Of a DNA stretch of 40,737 nt, positions 16,618 through 25,213 are shown piece after piece; position 1 is the stretch's first letter, and every line of letters begins with the position of its first letter. The notes under the pieces were generated by a model. The model was not told where the DNA came from and did no database searches. It saw nothing but the letters and a program-made list of their open reading frames with translations. A program made the position numbers and the translations under genes. The DNA is from Candidatus Segatella mututuai (GTDB lineage Bacteria; Bacteroidota; Bacteroidia; Bacteroidales; Bacteroidaceae), in NCBI GenBank assembly GCA_002439605.1, contig DJOI01000030.1, positions 1-40,737 of the forward strand, in the 5' to 3' direction.

Positions 16618-17205
16618 GTGACAGACGAATATAAGACGATAACAAACAAGATAGGCGAGGGCACTTACTCGGAAAAGCGGAGTAAGTTCCTCGCTTTTTC
16701 ACATCACGTGGAGACGCTTGATGAGGTAAAGGAGATTGTGGCTTCTTACCGCAAGAAATATTATGATGCCAGACATGTGTGCTATGCTTACATGCTTGGG
16801 GCTGAGAGGACGGAGTTTCGGGCAAACGACGATGGTGAGCCCAGTAGCACGGCCGGAAAGCCCATCCTGGGACAAATCAACAGTCATGAACTTACGAATA
16901 TCCTCATCATCGTGGTGCGTTATTATGGAGGTGTCAACCTCGGAACGGGCGGACTTATCGTGGCATACAAGACTGCTGCGGCTTTGGCCATAGAAAACTC
17001 TGTGCAGGAGAAAAGACAGGTGGAAGAGCTGGTGAAGTATGATTTCCCTTATGTGATGATGAACGATGTGATGCGTGTCGTCAAGGAGATGCGGCCTCGC
17101 ATCGTGAGTCAGGAATATGACAACACCTGCTCCATTACGCTCTCCATCCGCAAGTCAGAGGCCGAAACGCTGAGAGGAAGGCTCGACAAACTTTCTTTTG
17201 AATGA
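16618..17205 (+). CDS. YigZ/IMPACT family protein
   Basis: The open frame extends back into the DUF1015 gene. The homologous region begins at VTDEYKTITNK, so a GTG start at 16618 (or the adjacent GTG 16615) is chosen, giving 195 residues. The IMPACT signature DDGEPSSTAGKPIL is present, followed by VVRYYGGVNLGTGGLI, and a C-terminal DUF1949-like domain fills the last about 60 residues. Mammalian IMPACT regulates the GCN2 kinase; the bacterial role is unclear, with suggestions of translation-factor-like binding. It is the last gene of the serine operon and converges on uvrB across 147 nt with no clear terminator. Confidence 0.88.
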   Translation: MTDEYKTITNKIGEGTYSEKRSKFLAFSHHVETLDEVKEIVASYRKKYYDARHVCYAYMLGAERTEFRANDDGEPSSTAGKPILGQINSHELTNILIIVVRYYGGVNLGTGGLIVAYKTAAALAIENSVQEKRQVEELVKYDFPYVMMNDVMRVVKEMRPRIVSQEYDNTCSITLSIRKSEAETLRGRLDKLSFE

Positions 17206-17352
17206 GCGAAATGCTTGTTGCTTTCTTCAGTTGGGCTGTGTATTTCCAGTTAGAAAACATGTTCTCTCGTGAATTATAGAAGATATACCCTTGCGTAGAT
17301 GTTCTTTCTGTAGCATAAATAGGAGTATCTATATTGCCATGCCTGTGTGCGA

Positions 17353-19395
17353 TTAGGATTTTTTTTCGTCCAGTTCTTTTTGCAGGCGGATGATTTCGTC
17401 GCGATACTGTGCAGCCTGCATGAAATCGAGGTCCTTGGCGGCTTGTTTCATCAAGGCCGTGGTGTTGGCAATGCTCTTTTCCAACTCCTCCCTATTCATC
17501 GAACGAACGATTGGGTCGGCGGCAAAGACTGCACCCTCGGGCTCAATGTAGACACGCTGAGCCGTGGCCTTGCCCAAGCTGGTGGTAGGATTGGCCTCCT
17601 TCGAGGTGGGGAGCACAGAAGTAATGGCCTTGGTAATCTGCTTGGGAGTGATGTGATGGTCTTCGTTGTACTTCAACTGAATCATGCGTCGGCGCGCCGT
17701 CTCGTCGATGGTTCGCTGCATGCTCTCGGTGATGTTGTCAGCGTACATGATAACCTTTCCGTTCACATTTCTTGCGGCACGTCCTGCTGTCTGGGTAAGA
17801 GAGCGGTGGCTGCGAAGAAAACCCTCCTTGTCGGCATCGAGAATGGCCACGAGCGAAACCTCGGGCAGGTCGAGTCCCTCACGCAGCAGGTTGACACCCA
17901 CCAGTACATCGTAGACACCAGCTCTCAGGTCGTTCATGATTTTCACACGGTCGAGTGTGGCCACATCGCTGTGTATGTAAGCAGCCTTCACGCTGTGGTT
18001 GAGCAGAAACTCGGTCAGCTCCTCCGCCATTCGCTTGGTCAGAGTCGTGATGAGCACCCGTTCGTTGCGATGGGAACGGGTCAGTATCTCGTCGAGCAGG
18101 TCGTCTATCTGGTTTTCGCTGGGTCGTACCTCTATCTCTGGGTCGAGCAATCCTGTGGGGCGAATGAGTTGCTCAACCACTACGCCTCCCGACTCGCGCA
18201 ATTCGTAGTCGGCGGGTGTGGCACTTACATAGATGGCTTGGTGTATCATGCTGTGGAACTCGTCGAAGGTGAGCGGGCGGTTGTCGAAGGCAGCGGGCAA
18301 ACGGAAACCATAGTCCACGAGGTTTTGCTTTCGGGCGCGGTCGCCGCCATACATGGCTCCTATCTGCGGGATGCTGACATGACTCTCATCCACTACCAGC
18401 AGGAAGTCTTTGGGGAAGAAGTCGAGCAGGCAGTAGGGACGCTCGCCTGCGTGCCGCCCGTCGAAGTACCGCGAATAGTTTTCTATGCCCGAGCAATGGC
18501 CCAATTCCTTGATCATCTCTATGTCGTACTCCACTCGTTCCTTGATGCGTTGTGCCTTGATGTTGTCGCCCAATTCCTTGAAGTACTTCTCGCGCACAAC
18601 CAGGTCGTCCTGTATCATGCGTATGGCTTTCTCTGTTTGCTCCTTGGTGGTGACGAAAAGGTTGGCGGGATAAATCTCATAGGCATCGAATGAAGCTATT
18701 CTGTGGTAGGTGAGCGAGTCCACTTCCTCGATAGAGTCTATCTCGTCATCCCACCAGGTAACTCTCAGCACATTGTCGCTGTAGGCCATGAAGATGTCCA
18801 CTGTCTCGCCCTTGACACGGAAGTTTCCGCGTTGCAGTTCAATGTCGTTTCTCATATAGAGGGCATCCACCAACTGCCGCAGGAACTCGTTTCTGTCGAG
18901 TCGCTGTCCCTTCTGTATCTTGATGATGTTCTCCTGCATGGCGGTAGGGCCTCCCATGCCGTAGATGCAGGAGACCGAGGACACCACGACGACATCTTTT
19001 CGTCCGGATAGTAAGGCCGATACGGCTCCCAGCCGTAGCTTGTCTATCTCGTCGTTGATGGCCAGGTCTTTCTCGATGTAAGTGTCTGTCGTGGGCAGAT
19101 AAGCCTCGGGCTGATAGTAGTCGTAGTAAGACACGTAGTATTCAACGGCGTTCTCTGGAAAGAAGCTTTTCATTTCTTGGTACAATTGGGCGGCAAGCGT
19201 CTTGTTGTGGCTTAACACGAGGGTAGGCTTCCCTACGTTGGCGATGACGTTTGCCACCGTGAAAGTCTTGCCCGATCCTGTTACTCCGAGCAGAACCTGT
19301 GCCGGATCACCCTGTTCGATTCCTTCGGTGAGCTGTCTGATGGCCTGTGGCTGGTCGCCCGTGGGCTGGTACTTGGATGTCAGCTTGAAGTTCAT
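17353..19395 (-). CDS. uvrB: Excinuclease ABC subunit B
   Basis: UvrB verifies DNA damage delivered by UvrA and recruits UvrC in nucleotide excision repair. The start is set at ATG 19395 (MNFKLTSKYQPTGDQP), the usual UvrB N-terminus; 28 further in-frame codons upstream lie over the promoter region. The 680-residue protein shows Walker A GVTGSGKT, the damage-probing beta-hairpin region with YYVSYYDYYQPEAY, the DESH Walker B and helicase motifs. It ends with a UVR domain (DLDFMQAAQYRDEIIRLQKEL) that contacts UvrC. It diverges from bamD. Confidence 0.98.
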   Translation of the reverse strand: MNFKLTSKYQPTGDQPQAIRQLTEGIEQGDPAQVLLGVTGSGKTFTVANVIANVGKPTLVLSHNKTLAAQLYQEMKSFFPENAVEYYVSYYDYYQPEAYLPTTDTYIEKDLAINDEIDKLRLGAVSALLSGRKDVVVVSSVSCIYGMGGPTAMQENIIKIQKGQRLDRNEFLRQLVDALYMRNDIELQRGNFRVKGETVDIFMAYSDNVLRVTWWDDEIDSIEEVDSLTYHRIASFDAYEIYPANLFVTTKEQTEKAIRMIQDDLVVREKYFKELGDNIKAQRIKERVEYDIEMIKELGHCSGIENYSRYFDGRHAGERPYCLLDFFPKDFLLVVDESHVSIPQIGAMYGGDRARKQNLVDYGFRLPAAFDNRPLTFDEFHSMIHQAIYVSATPADYELRESGGVVVEQLIRPTGLLDPEIEVRPSENQIDDLLDEILTRSHRNERVLITTLTKRMAEELTEFLLNHSVKAAYIHSDVATLDRVKIMNDLRAGVYDVLVGVNLLREGLDLPEVSLVAILDADKEGFLRSHRSLTQTAGRAARNVNGKVIMYADNITESMQRTIDETARRRMIQLKYNEDHHITPKQITKAITSVLPTSKEANPTTSLGKATAQRVYIEPEGAVFAADPIVRSMNREELEKSIANTTALMKQAAKDLDFMQAAQYRDEIIRLQKELDEKKS

Positions 19396-19468
19396 GTCTT
19401 GTTTCGTTTTTATAGGTATGGTGCTGTTTCCTAATGAGAGGGATGTTGGTGCACTCTCTATGAAATTG

Positions 19469-19476
19469 CAAAAGTA
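19469..19476 (-). promoter_or_regulatory. -7 box for uvrB
   Basis: The minus strand reads TACTTTTG, a TAnnTTTG match preceded by a run of ten T. No TTTG is found at the expected -33 distance. It lies 73 nt upstream of the chosen uvrB ATG and within the alternative N-terminal extension, which supports the shorter start. Confidence 0.55.
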
Positions 19477-19538
19477 CAAAAAAAAAACGCACTAATCGTT
19501 ATAAAGACTAATAAATTGCGAAAAAATGTATTTTTTCC

Positions 19539-19569
19539 TTTGCGGATAGGCAAAATATCCGTAACTTTG
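19539..19569 (+). promoter_or_regulatory. Promoter of bamD-rpoZ-DUF4293
   Basis: TTTG at 19539-19542, 19 bp, then TAACTTTG at 19562-19569: a perfect Bacteroidota promoter, 18 nt upstream of the bamD ATG. Confidence 0.88.
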
Positions 19570-19587
19570 CATCTCAAAACGTAACCT

Positions 19588-20448
19588 ATGAAGAAAACTG
19601 CTTTAATTACAGCATGTGTTGCGTTGCTCTTGACGAGTTGCGCCAACCAGTTTAATCAGGTTTATAAATCTGACAATTACAATTTTAAATACGAATATGC
19701 TAAGGAATGTTTTGCCACGGGGAAGTACTCTCGTGCGGTGACATTGCTTCAGGAGTTGGTGACGCTGAAGAAGGGTAGCACGGAGGCGGAGGAATGCCTC
19801 TATATGTTGGCAATGGCCGAGTATGGCTTGCATGACTACGAGACCGCTTCCGAGTATTTCAAGAAATATTATCAGTCTTATCCAAAAGGCATCTATGCGG
19901 AGAACGCCAAATATTTCGTAGGGGAGAGCCTGTACAAGAATGCACCCGAGCCTCGGCTCGACCAATCGCTCACGGTGTCGGCCATTGCGGCTTTTCAAGA
20001 ATACCTGGACCTTTACCCAGATGCCAAGCTTAAGAAACAGGCCACCGATCGCCTTTTCGCCCTGCAGGATCTCTTGGTGGAGAAGGAGTACAAGAACGCC
20101 AAACTCTATTACGACCTGGGCACATACTTTGGAAACTGTACCAGCGGCGGAAACAACTATGAGGCTTGTATCGTGACGGCCCAGAACGCCTTGAAGGACT
20201 ATCCTTACAGCAACAAGCGAGAGGAATTCGCCATCTTGATAATGAAAGGCAAGTACGAACTCGCCAAAATGAGTGTGGAGAGCAAGCAGTTGGAACGCTA
20301 CCAGGATGCGGAGGACGAGTGTTACGGATTCATCAACGAGTATCCAGATTCGAAGGAGCGCGCTACCGCAGAGAAGTTTATTGCAAAATGCAAGGAGTTC
20401 GAGAAAGCTCATCCCGAGGATGACTACAGTAAATTGGAGAATAAATAA
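19588..20448 (+). CDS. bamD: Outer-membrane assembly lipoprotein BamD
   Basis: BamD is the essential TPR lipoprotein partner of BamA in beta-barrel insertion. The 286-residue protein has a lipoprotein signal with lipobox LLTSC (lipidated C18). Successive TPR helices follow (YNFKYEYAKECFATGKYSRAV near 31-51, YETASEYFKKYYQSYPKGIYAENA, and AFQEYLDLYPDAKLKKQA), in the usual five-repeat BamD layout. It is first in a conserved Bacteroidota cluster with an omega-like RNA polymerase subunit (36-nt gap) and DUF4293. The short 5' leader suggests simple constitutive expression. Confidence 0.93.
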   Translation: MKKTALITACVALLLTSCANQFNQVYKSDNYNFKYEYAKECFATGKYSRAVTLLQELVTLKKGSTEAEECLYMLAMAEYGLHDYETASEYFKKYYQSYPKGIYAENAKYFVGESLYKNAPEPRLDQSLTVSAIAAFQEYLDLYPDAKLKKQATDRLFALQDLLVEKEYKNAKLYYDLGTYFGNCTSGGNNYEACIVTAQNALKDYPYSNKREEFAILIMKGKYELAKMSVESKQLERYQDAEDECYGFINEYPDSKERATAEKFIAKCKEFEKAHPEDDYSKLENK

Positions 20449-20484
20449 GGAAATAAAGAAAACAAAAAAGAATAAAGCAAGATT

Positions 20485-20838
20485 ATGGATTACAAGAAAT
20501 CAAAAGCGCCGGTGAACACTGTGACCCGCAACATTATGGACCTTTGTCAAGAAACAGGCAACATATACGAGAGTGTAGCCATCATCGCAAAGCGGAGCAA
20601 CCAGATATCTGTTGAGATCAAACAGGACCTAAGCAAGAAACTGCAGGAGTTTGCGTCTTATAACGATTCCTTAGAGGAGGTCTTCGAGAACCGTGAGCAG
20701 ATTGAGATTTCTCGCTATTATGAGAAACTACCAAAGCCAACTTTACTTGCCACACAGGAGTTTATTGAGGGCAGCATCTATTGGCGCGACCCGACGAGGG
20801 ACAACATGACAAGCAAAAAGGACTCTTTGGATCTCTAA
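20485..20838 (+). CDS. rpoZ: DNA-directed RNA polymerase omega subunit, Rpb6-like
   Basis: A 117-residue protein with the Rpb6/omega core (NIYESVAIIAKRSNQISVEIKQDL, split here only by reference), in which the RSNQIS segment is the typical contact region with the beta-prime subunit. Bacteroidota omega proteins are divergent from E. coli RpoZ and are recognised mainly by this core and by position after bamD. The C-terminal tail (from PTLLATQEFIEG) is lineage-specific. It follows bamD by 36 nt and precedes the DUF4293 gene by 20 nt. Confidence 0.85.
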   Translation: MDYKKSKAPVNTVTRNIMDLCQETGNIYESVAIIAKRSNQISVEIKQDLSKKLQEFASYNDSLEEVFENREQIEISRYYEKLPKPTLLATQEFIEGSIYWRDPTRDNMTSKKDSLDL

Positions 20839-20858
20839 AGAAATATATAATTTAAAAT

Positions 20859-21329
20859 ATGATACAACGCAAACAAACATTGTTTCTGCTCGTTGCTGTC
20901 ATCGCCTGCCTGTTGTGCTTCTTCATGCCGATAGGCATTGTCCTGCCGAAGGGAATGGGAGGAGAGGTATCTCTCTACAACCTTGGTTTCGTGGACAATA
21001 ACGGAACGATTGCCGTGTCGGGTACATGCCTGCCCCTTTTCGTTCTGCTTGCCGTGTCTACAGCCTTGTCGTTAGTGACGATATTTCTGTATAGAAACCG
21101 CAAGTTGCAGTTGACGCTTTGCGCCACGAATCTGTTGTTTTCGGTATTGTGGTACATAGACTATGTCTTGCTGCTTTTCGGTGTGGTGACAGTACCAGAG
21201 GTGGAAGGTACCGTAGAGGTGAAGTTTGCTGCCAGTCTGCCCCTTGTCGCCATCGTGATGATTGCGTTGGCGCGAAAAGGAGTGTCGGATGACGAAAAAT
21301 TGGTCAGGGCAGCCGACCGAATACGTTAA
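20859..21329 (+). CDS. DUF4293 family membrane protein
   Basis: A 156-residue protein starting MIQRKQTLFLLVAVIACLL, with four predicted membrane helices (about 7-25, 47-70, 78-100, 112-130) and a charged C-terminal tail. The MIQRKQTLFLL opening is characteristic of DUF4293 proteins, which occur only in Bacteroidota as far as I recall and commonly follow bamD-rpoZ. Function unknown. It closes this operon; the rpsP promoter begins 25 nt after its stop. Confidence 0.85.
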   Translation: MIQRKQTLFLLVAVIACLLCFFMPIGIVLPKGMGGEVSLYNLGFVDNNGTIAVSGTCLPLFVLLAVSTALSLVTIFLYRNRKLQLTLCATNLLFSVLWYIDYVLLLFGVVTVPEVEGTVEVKFAASLPLVAIVMIALARKGVSDDEKLVRAADRIR

Positions 21330-21353
21330 AAAAGAGAAAAACAAAAGGAAAAA

Positions 21354-21385
21354 CTTGTGGGGTACACAAAAAAAATGTATCTTTG
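21354..21385 (+). promoter_or_regulatory. Promoter of rpsP
   Basis: CTTG at 21354-21357 (TTG core), 20 bp, then TATCTTTG at 21378-21385. Transcription would start near 21392, inside the small stem-loop of the leader. Confidence 0.75.
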
Positions 21386-21389
21386 CACC

Positions 21390-21408
21390 GCTGTTACGTG
21401 ATAACAGC
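21390..21408 (+). promoter_or_regulatory. Stem-loop at the start of the rpsP leader
   Basis: GCTGTTA (21390-21396) pairs perfectly with TAACAGC (21402-21408) around loop CGTGA. It lies between the -7 box and the rpsP ATG at 21446. It may stabilise the 5' end or take part in autoregulation by S16; it could also be an operator. Confidence 0.45.
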
Positions 21409-21445
21409 ATAAAATTCAAACCTCATAATAAAATTAAATTAAAAA

Positions 21446-21946
21446 ATGGCAACAAAAATCAGATTGCAGCGCGGCGGTCGTAAAAGCTATGCTTTCTATA
21501 GCATTGTAATCGCTGACGTTAGAGCACCACGTGATGGTAAATTTACTGAGAAGATTGGTACTTTCAACCCTAATACCAATCCTGCTACTGTAGATTTGAA
21601 TTTCGATCGTGCCCTCTACTGGGTAGAGACTGGCGCACAGCCAACAGACACAGTACGCAACATCCTCAAGGGCGAGGGCGTTTACTTGATGAAGCACCTC
21701 CGTGGTGGCGTTAAGAAGGGCGCATTCGATGAGGCTGAGGCAACAAAGCGTTTCGAAGCTTGGAAGGCAGGCAAGGACCAAAAGGCTACAGCTATTCGCG
21801 AGGGCGAGGCTAAGGCTAAGAAGGAAGCTGCTGCTAAGGAGCTTGAGGCTGAGAAGAAAGTAAATGAAGCAATCGCTAAGAAGGTAGCTGAAAAGAAGGC
21901 TGCCAAGGCTGAAGCTGCTGAGGAAGCGGCTCCAGCAGAGGCTTAA
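21446..21946 (+). CDS. rpsP: 30S ribosomal protein S16
   Basis: The N-terminal about 85 residues are S16 (TKIRLQRGGRKSYAFYSIVI, then DGKFTEKIGTFNPN). The usual bacterial S16 is 80-90 residues; this one is 166 because of a C-terminal tail from about residue 95 that is almost entirely K, A and E (EAKAKKEAAAKELEAEKK). Such a tail is a known trait of Bacteroidota S16 and is probably helical and solvent exposed. It is monocistronic, with its own promoter and a strong terminator. Codon use is strongly biased, as expected for a highly expressed gene. Confidence 0.97.
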   Translation: MATKIRLQRGGRKSYAFYSIVIADVRAPRDGKFTEKIGTFNPNTNPATVDLNFDRALYWVETGAQPTDTVRNILKGEGVYLMKHLRGGVKKGAFDEAEATKRFEAWKAGKDQKATAIREGEAKAKKEAAAKELEAEKKVNEAIAKKVAEKKAAKAEAAEEAAPAEA

Positions 21947-21983
21947 TTCTCGCTTCTACTCATCTTCTTCGATGAAAAGAAAT

Positions 21984-22019
21984 AAAGGTCGTTCCATTGC
22001 GGAGCGACCTTTTCTTTTT
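21984..22019 (+). terminator. Terminator after rpsP
   Basis: AAAGGTCGTTCC (21984-21995) pairs with GGAGCGACCTTT (22001-22012, one G-T pair) around ATTGC, followed by a T-rich run. Confidence 0.93.
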
Positions 22020-22120
22020 CAGGATGTTTTTTGGGGCGATGAGGTGAATAATATGCGACCGTATGGTTTGAAAACATGAAGAAAAGATAATAAAAGGCAG
22101 GAGTTTGCGTTTTGTAATAA

Positions 22121-23584
22121 ATGGAAAAAACAGAAAAGAGCGGCAGCTATTCCCATATACTGAAGTACACCGGCATCTTTGGCGGTGTGCAGGGATTGAA
22201 CATTCTTGTTGGCTTGGTGCGCAATAAGTTTGCAGCTTTGCTTTTGGGAACAGCTGGCATGGGACTTGTCTCTCTTTTTAATTCTACTATCAATATGGTG
22301 GTTTCTGCTGCCAATTTTGGTATTCCAACCAGTGGCGTGCGTGAAATTTCGGAAAAGTATGATTCTTCCAGCAAGCAACTTTCTTCCACCATTCTGCTGG
22401 TACGCTCTTGGTGTCTGTTTGCAGCCTTGTTGGGAATGTTTGCCTGTTTGGTCTTTAGTCCGTTGCTTGACGGTCTCACCTTTGTCGACAGGGGCGGGCA
22501 CGTGTTCCATTTCGTGCTTTTGTCTCCATCTGTAGCCTTCATAATAGTGACTGGTGGCGAAATGGCGGTATTGAAGGCCACGCGTCAGTTGCGCACCTTG
22601 GCCGTCTCTTCATTGTGTGTTGTCTTTGCTTCTCTTATTATCTCTGTTCCGATCTATTATCTGTGGCGTTGCCGGGGAATAGTAGGTGTGTTGGTGTTGC
22701 AGTCGTTGGCACAAATGCTACTTTCTCTTCGCTTTTCCTCTCGCCATTATCCTTATCGAGTGTCTTTCTCGACGAAGTTTTTGGGGGCTGGCGTTCATGT
22801 TGTCAAGTTGGGTTTGGCGTTTGTTGTTGCCGGACTCATGGGCTCAGGAGCAGAGTTCTTGGTGCGTGCGTACATTAACAGGGTAGGCGAGTTGTCCGAT
22901 GTCGGACTTTTCAATGCAGGTTGGACTTTGGCCGTTGTCTATGCAGGCTTGGTGTTCTCGGCGATGGAGGCTGATTATTTTCCCCGTTTGTCTTCAATCA
23001 AGGAGATAGGGAAAAAACAGAACGACTGTGTCAACAAACAGTTGGAAATCAACGTTTTATTGATAGGACCCATCTTAACGGGCATGATTTTGGCACTGCC
23101 AGTCTTGATACCTCTTCTCTACGACCATCGGTTCCTTAGTGTGCTTGGCATGGCGCAGTTGGCTGCTGTCAGCATGCTTTTTAGGGCAGTTTATGTTCCG
23201 ATAGAATATTTGCCCTTATCGAAGGGGCAATCGTATAAGTTCTTGTGGCAGGAATCTGTTTGTGTCTTGTTGCTTGTAGCGATGGAGATAGTGGGTTATC
23301 GCAGTAAGGGGCTGATAGGACTTGGCTTTGGTATCGTGGGCGCTTATCTGGTGGAGACCTTGTTTGTGTTGCTATACAGCCGATACCTATATTGCTATGT
23401 CCTTTCTCGTAAGTGCGTAGGCTTTCTCGCTGTGCAGTTAGTCTTTGTTGCAGGAGGTTTGCTGGTAGGCTTTATGTGGCAGCCGTCCTTCTCGTATTGG
23501 GCTTTTTCGTTTGTCTGGGTTGTTGCCAATGCCGTGGTAACCTTGTATTTATTGAAGACCCAAACTAAGGCGGTTATAAAATAA
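22121..23584 (+). CDS. Wzx-type oligosaccharide flippase (O-antigen translocase)
   Basis: A 487-residue integral membrane protein with about 12-14 hydrophobic helices. The N-terminal segment (HILKYTGIFGGVQGLNILVGLVRNKFAA, in two helices) is typical of the polysaccharide transporter (PST/Wzx) branch of the MOP superfamily, as is LLGTAGMGLVSLFNSTINMV. Such proteins flip lipid-linked glycan units across the inner membrane. No glycosyltransferase or polymerase gene is adjacent, so it is an orphan flippase; the glycan is unknown. It is flanked by the rpsP terminator and by the promoter of the next gene, so it is likely transcribed alone. No convincing promoter was found upstream. Confidence 0.88.
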   Translation: MEKTEKSGSYSHILKYTGIFGGVQGLNILVGLVRNKFAALLLGTAGMGLVSLFNSTINMVVSAANFGIPTSGVREISEKYDSSSKQLSSTILLVRSWCLFAALLGMFACLVFSPLLDGLTFVDRGGHVFHFVLLSPSVAFIIVTGGEMAVLKATRQLRTLAVSSLCVVFASLIISVPIYYLWRCRGIVGVLVLQSLAQMLLSLRFSSRHYPYRVSFSTKFLGAGVHVVKLGLAFVVAGLMGSGAEFLVRAYINRVGELSDVGLFNAGWTLAVVYAGLVFSAMEADYFPRLSSIKEIGKKQNDCVNKQLEINVLLIGPILTGMILALPVLIPLLYDHRFLSVLGMAQLAAVSMLFRAVYVPIEYLPLSKGQSYKFLWQESVCVLLLVAMEIVGYRSKGLIGLGFGIVGAYLVETLFVLLYSRYLYCYVLSRKCVGFLAVQLVFVAGGLLVGFMWQPSFSYWAFSFVWVVANAVVTLYLLKTQTKAVIK

Positions 23585-23684
23585 CAACCTGTTTTTTTGC
23601 CATCTCAACATGACAAAATGAGGAAAGATATGTTGTAAGACATTACTTTTCCATGAAACATTTGATTTTTTTTGGAGTTAAATG

Positions 23685-23714
23685 CTTGTTATTTCAGATT
23701 AATTGTTAATTTTG
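23685..23714 (+). promoter_or_regulatory. Promoter of the NhaD-type antiporter gene
   Basis: CTTG at 23685-23688, 18 bp, then TAATTTTG at 23707-23714. It overlaps the alternative TTG start at 23703, so translation must begin downstream at ATG 23742. Confidence 0.65.
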
Positions 23715-23741
23715 CGTTTGAATAAAGAGAACGTAGCTTGT

Positions 23742-25148
23742 ATGACGATCGTCATTGTGTCCATATTATTGTTGGGATGTCTTCTGATAGCGACGGAGAA
23801 TATCACCAAGGTGAACCGTGCTGCCGTGGCCATTTTTGCAGGAACGGCAGGATGGGTCTTGTATATTTGTTTTGGCTTGGATTTCGTGACCAGTCAGCAT
23901 GCTTGCGATTTTTCCAGCTATCTGCACAGTCAGACTCCTGCCATTCCAGGATCGAGTGTAACGGTCAAGAATTTTATTTCTCGTTTTATCTTCCTTCCTT
24001 ATGTGGGAAAAGCGGCGGAGATAGTCCTTTTCTTGTTGGCGACGATGACGATTGTCGAGATTCTCAACAATAATGGCTGTTTCGATTTTATCCGTCAGTT
24101 ACTTCGCACCCGTAGCAGCAAACGGATGATTTGGACGCTTTCTGTTGTCACTTTCCTTGTTTCGGCTAATCTTGACAACCTGACGACGACAGTCATGATG
24201 CTTACCATCATGCACGGCATTATTCCCAGTCGCAGGCAGCGCATGTTTTATGGCAGTGCCATCTTGCTGTCTGCAAATTGTGGGGGAGCGTTTACCGTCA
24301 TCGGCAATCCCGAGGGATTGGTGTTGTGGAACAGCGGGGCGGTGACAGCCACTTGTTATTCCATGTCTCTCTTGCTGCCTTGTCTGGCAGCCTGGCTGGT
24401 TCCTGTTTATCTCATATCGAGGAGGCTTCCCGAGCGTGTCGACACCGAATGGATAGTCATGCCTTATCGAGGTGACGACACTCGGCTCAATGTGTGGCAA
24501 CGTCTGCTCATGCTCTTTGTGGGTATTGGCGGATTGTGGTTTATCCCAACCTTCCACAACATATCCAAGTTGAGTCCTTTCTTGGGGGCTCTGTGCGTGT
24601 TGTCCGTCTTGTGGATAGTCAATGAAATCTTCAACCGAAAGTTGATGAACATGGATGCCATGGTCGACCGCCGCACACCTCGCGTGTTGCAATATGGTGT
24701 CATTCAGATGATTCTTTTTGTTATGGGTATCATGTTGGCCGTAGGTGTGGTCAAGGAGACGGGTGCTTACGATGAGTTGATGGAGTGCTTGGGCATCGAC
24801 GAAAACCATCCTTTTGTCTGGCTTCACGGTGTTGCAGCAGGCATGGTTAGCACCGTGCTCGACAATTTTGCGACAGCCATCAATTTCTTTTCGTTTCCCA
24901 CTGTGATGGGACAGGCTGGTTTGACGACTTCAGAACTCTCTACCGTCTATGGCTGCAATGGCTTGTATTGGCGGGTCATAGCCTTCTGCGTGATGGCAGG
25001 CGGAAATGTCTTGGGAATCGGTACGATGAGCGGTCTGGCCTTGATGAAGATGGAACACATGCATGTAGGCTGGTTCTTCCGTCATGTGGGCTGGAAAGCT
25101 CTGTCTGGAGGTGTGGTGGGACTTGCGCTTCTCTGGCTAGCGCAGTAA
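23742..25148 (+). CDS. nhaD: NhaD-type sodium/proton antiporter
   Basis: A 468-residue membrane protein of the ion-transporter superfamily with about 12 helices. The start at ATG 23742 is chosen because the promoter -7 box lies over the longer frame. The two half-site motifs expected of NhaD are present: SANLDNLTTTVMM in the first half and VSTVLDNFATAINFF in the second. Both have an Asp-Asn pair in a discontinuous helix, plus a glycine-rich IGNPEG segment. NhaD exchanges Na+ (or Li+) for H+ at the inner membrane. pfkA follows 65 nt downstream. A citrate/arsenite-type relative is the main alternative. Confidence 0.85.
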   Translation: MTIVIVSILLLGCLLIATENITKVNRAAVAIFAGTAGWVLYICFGLDFVTSQHACDFSSYLHSQTPAIPGSSVTVKNFISRFIFLPYVGKAAEIVLFLLATMTIVEILNNNGCFDFIRQLLRTRSSKRMIWTLSVVTFLVSANLDNLTTTVMMLTIMHGIIPSRRQRMFYGSAILLSANCGGAFTVIGNPEGLVLWNSGAVTATCYSMSLLLPCLAAWLVPVYLISRRLPERVDTEWIVMPYRGDDTRLNVWQRLLMLFVGIGGLWFIPTFHNISKLSPFLGALCVLSVLWIVNEIFNRKLMNMDAMVDRRTPRVLQYGVIQMILFVMGIMLAVGVVKETGAYDELMECLGIDENHPFVWLHGVAAGMVSTVLDNFATAINFFSFPTVMGQAGLTTSELSTVYGCNGLYWRVIAFCVMAGGNVLGIGTMSGLALMKMEHMHVGWFFRHVGWKALSGGVVGLALLWLAQ

Positions 25149-25213
25149 GGGGGAGCGATATTTAAGCGTAGACAATGTCAATAAAAAATAAAAGTAAAAC
25201 AGAGGTATTGGTT

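Noticed and set aside
17347..18693. 448-codon plus-strand frame over uvrB
   Set aside because: Antisense to conserved uvrB motifs; no domain of its own.
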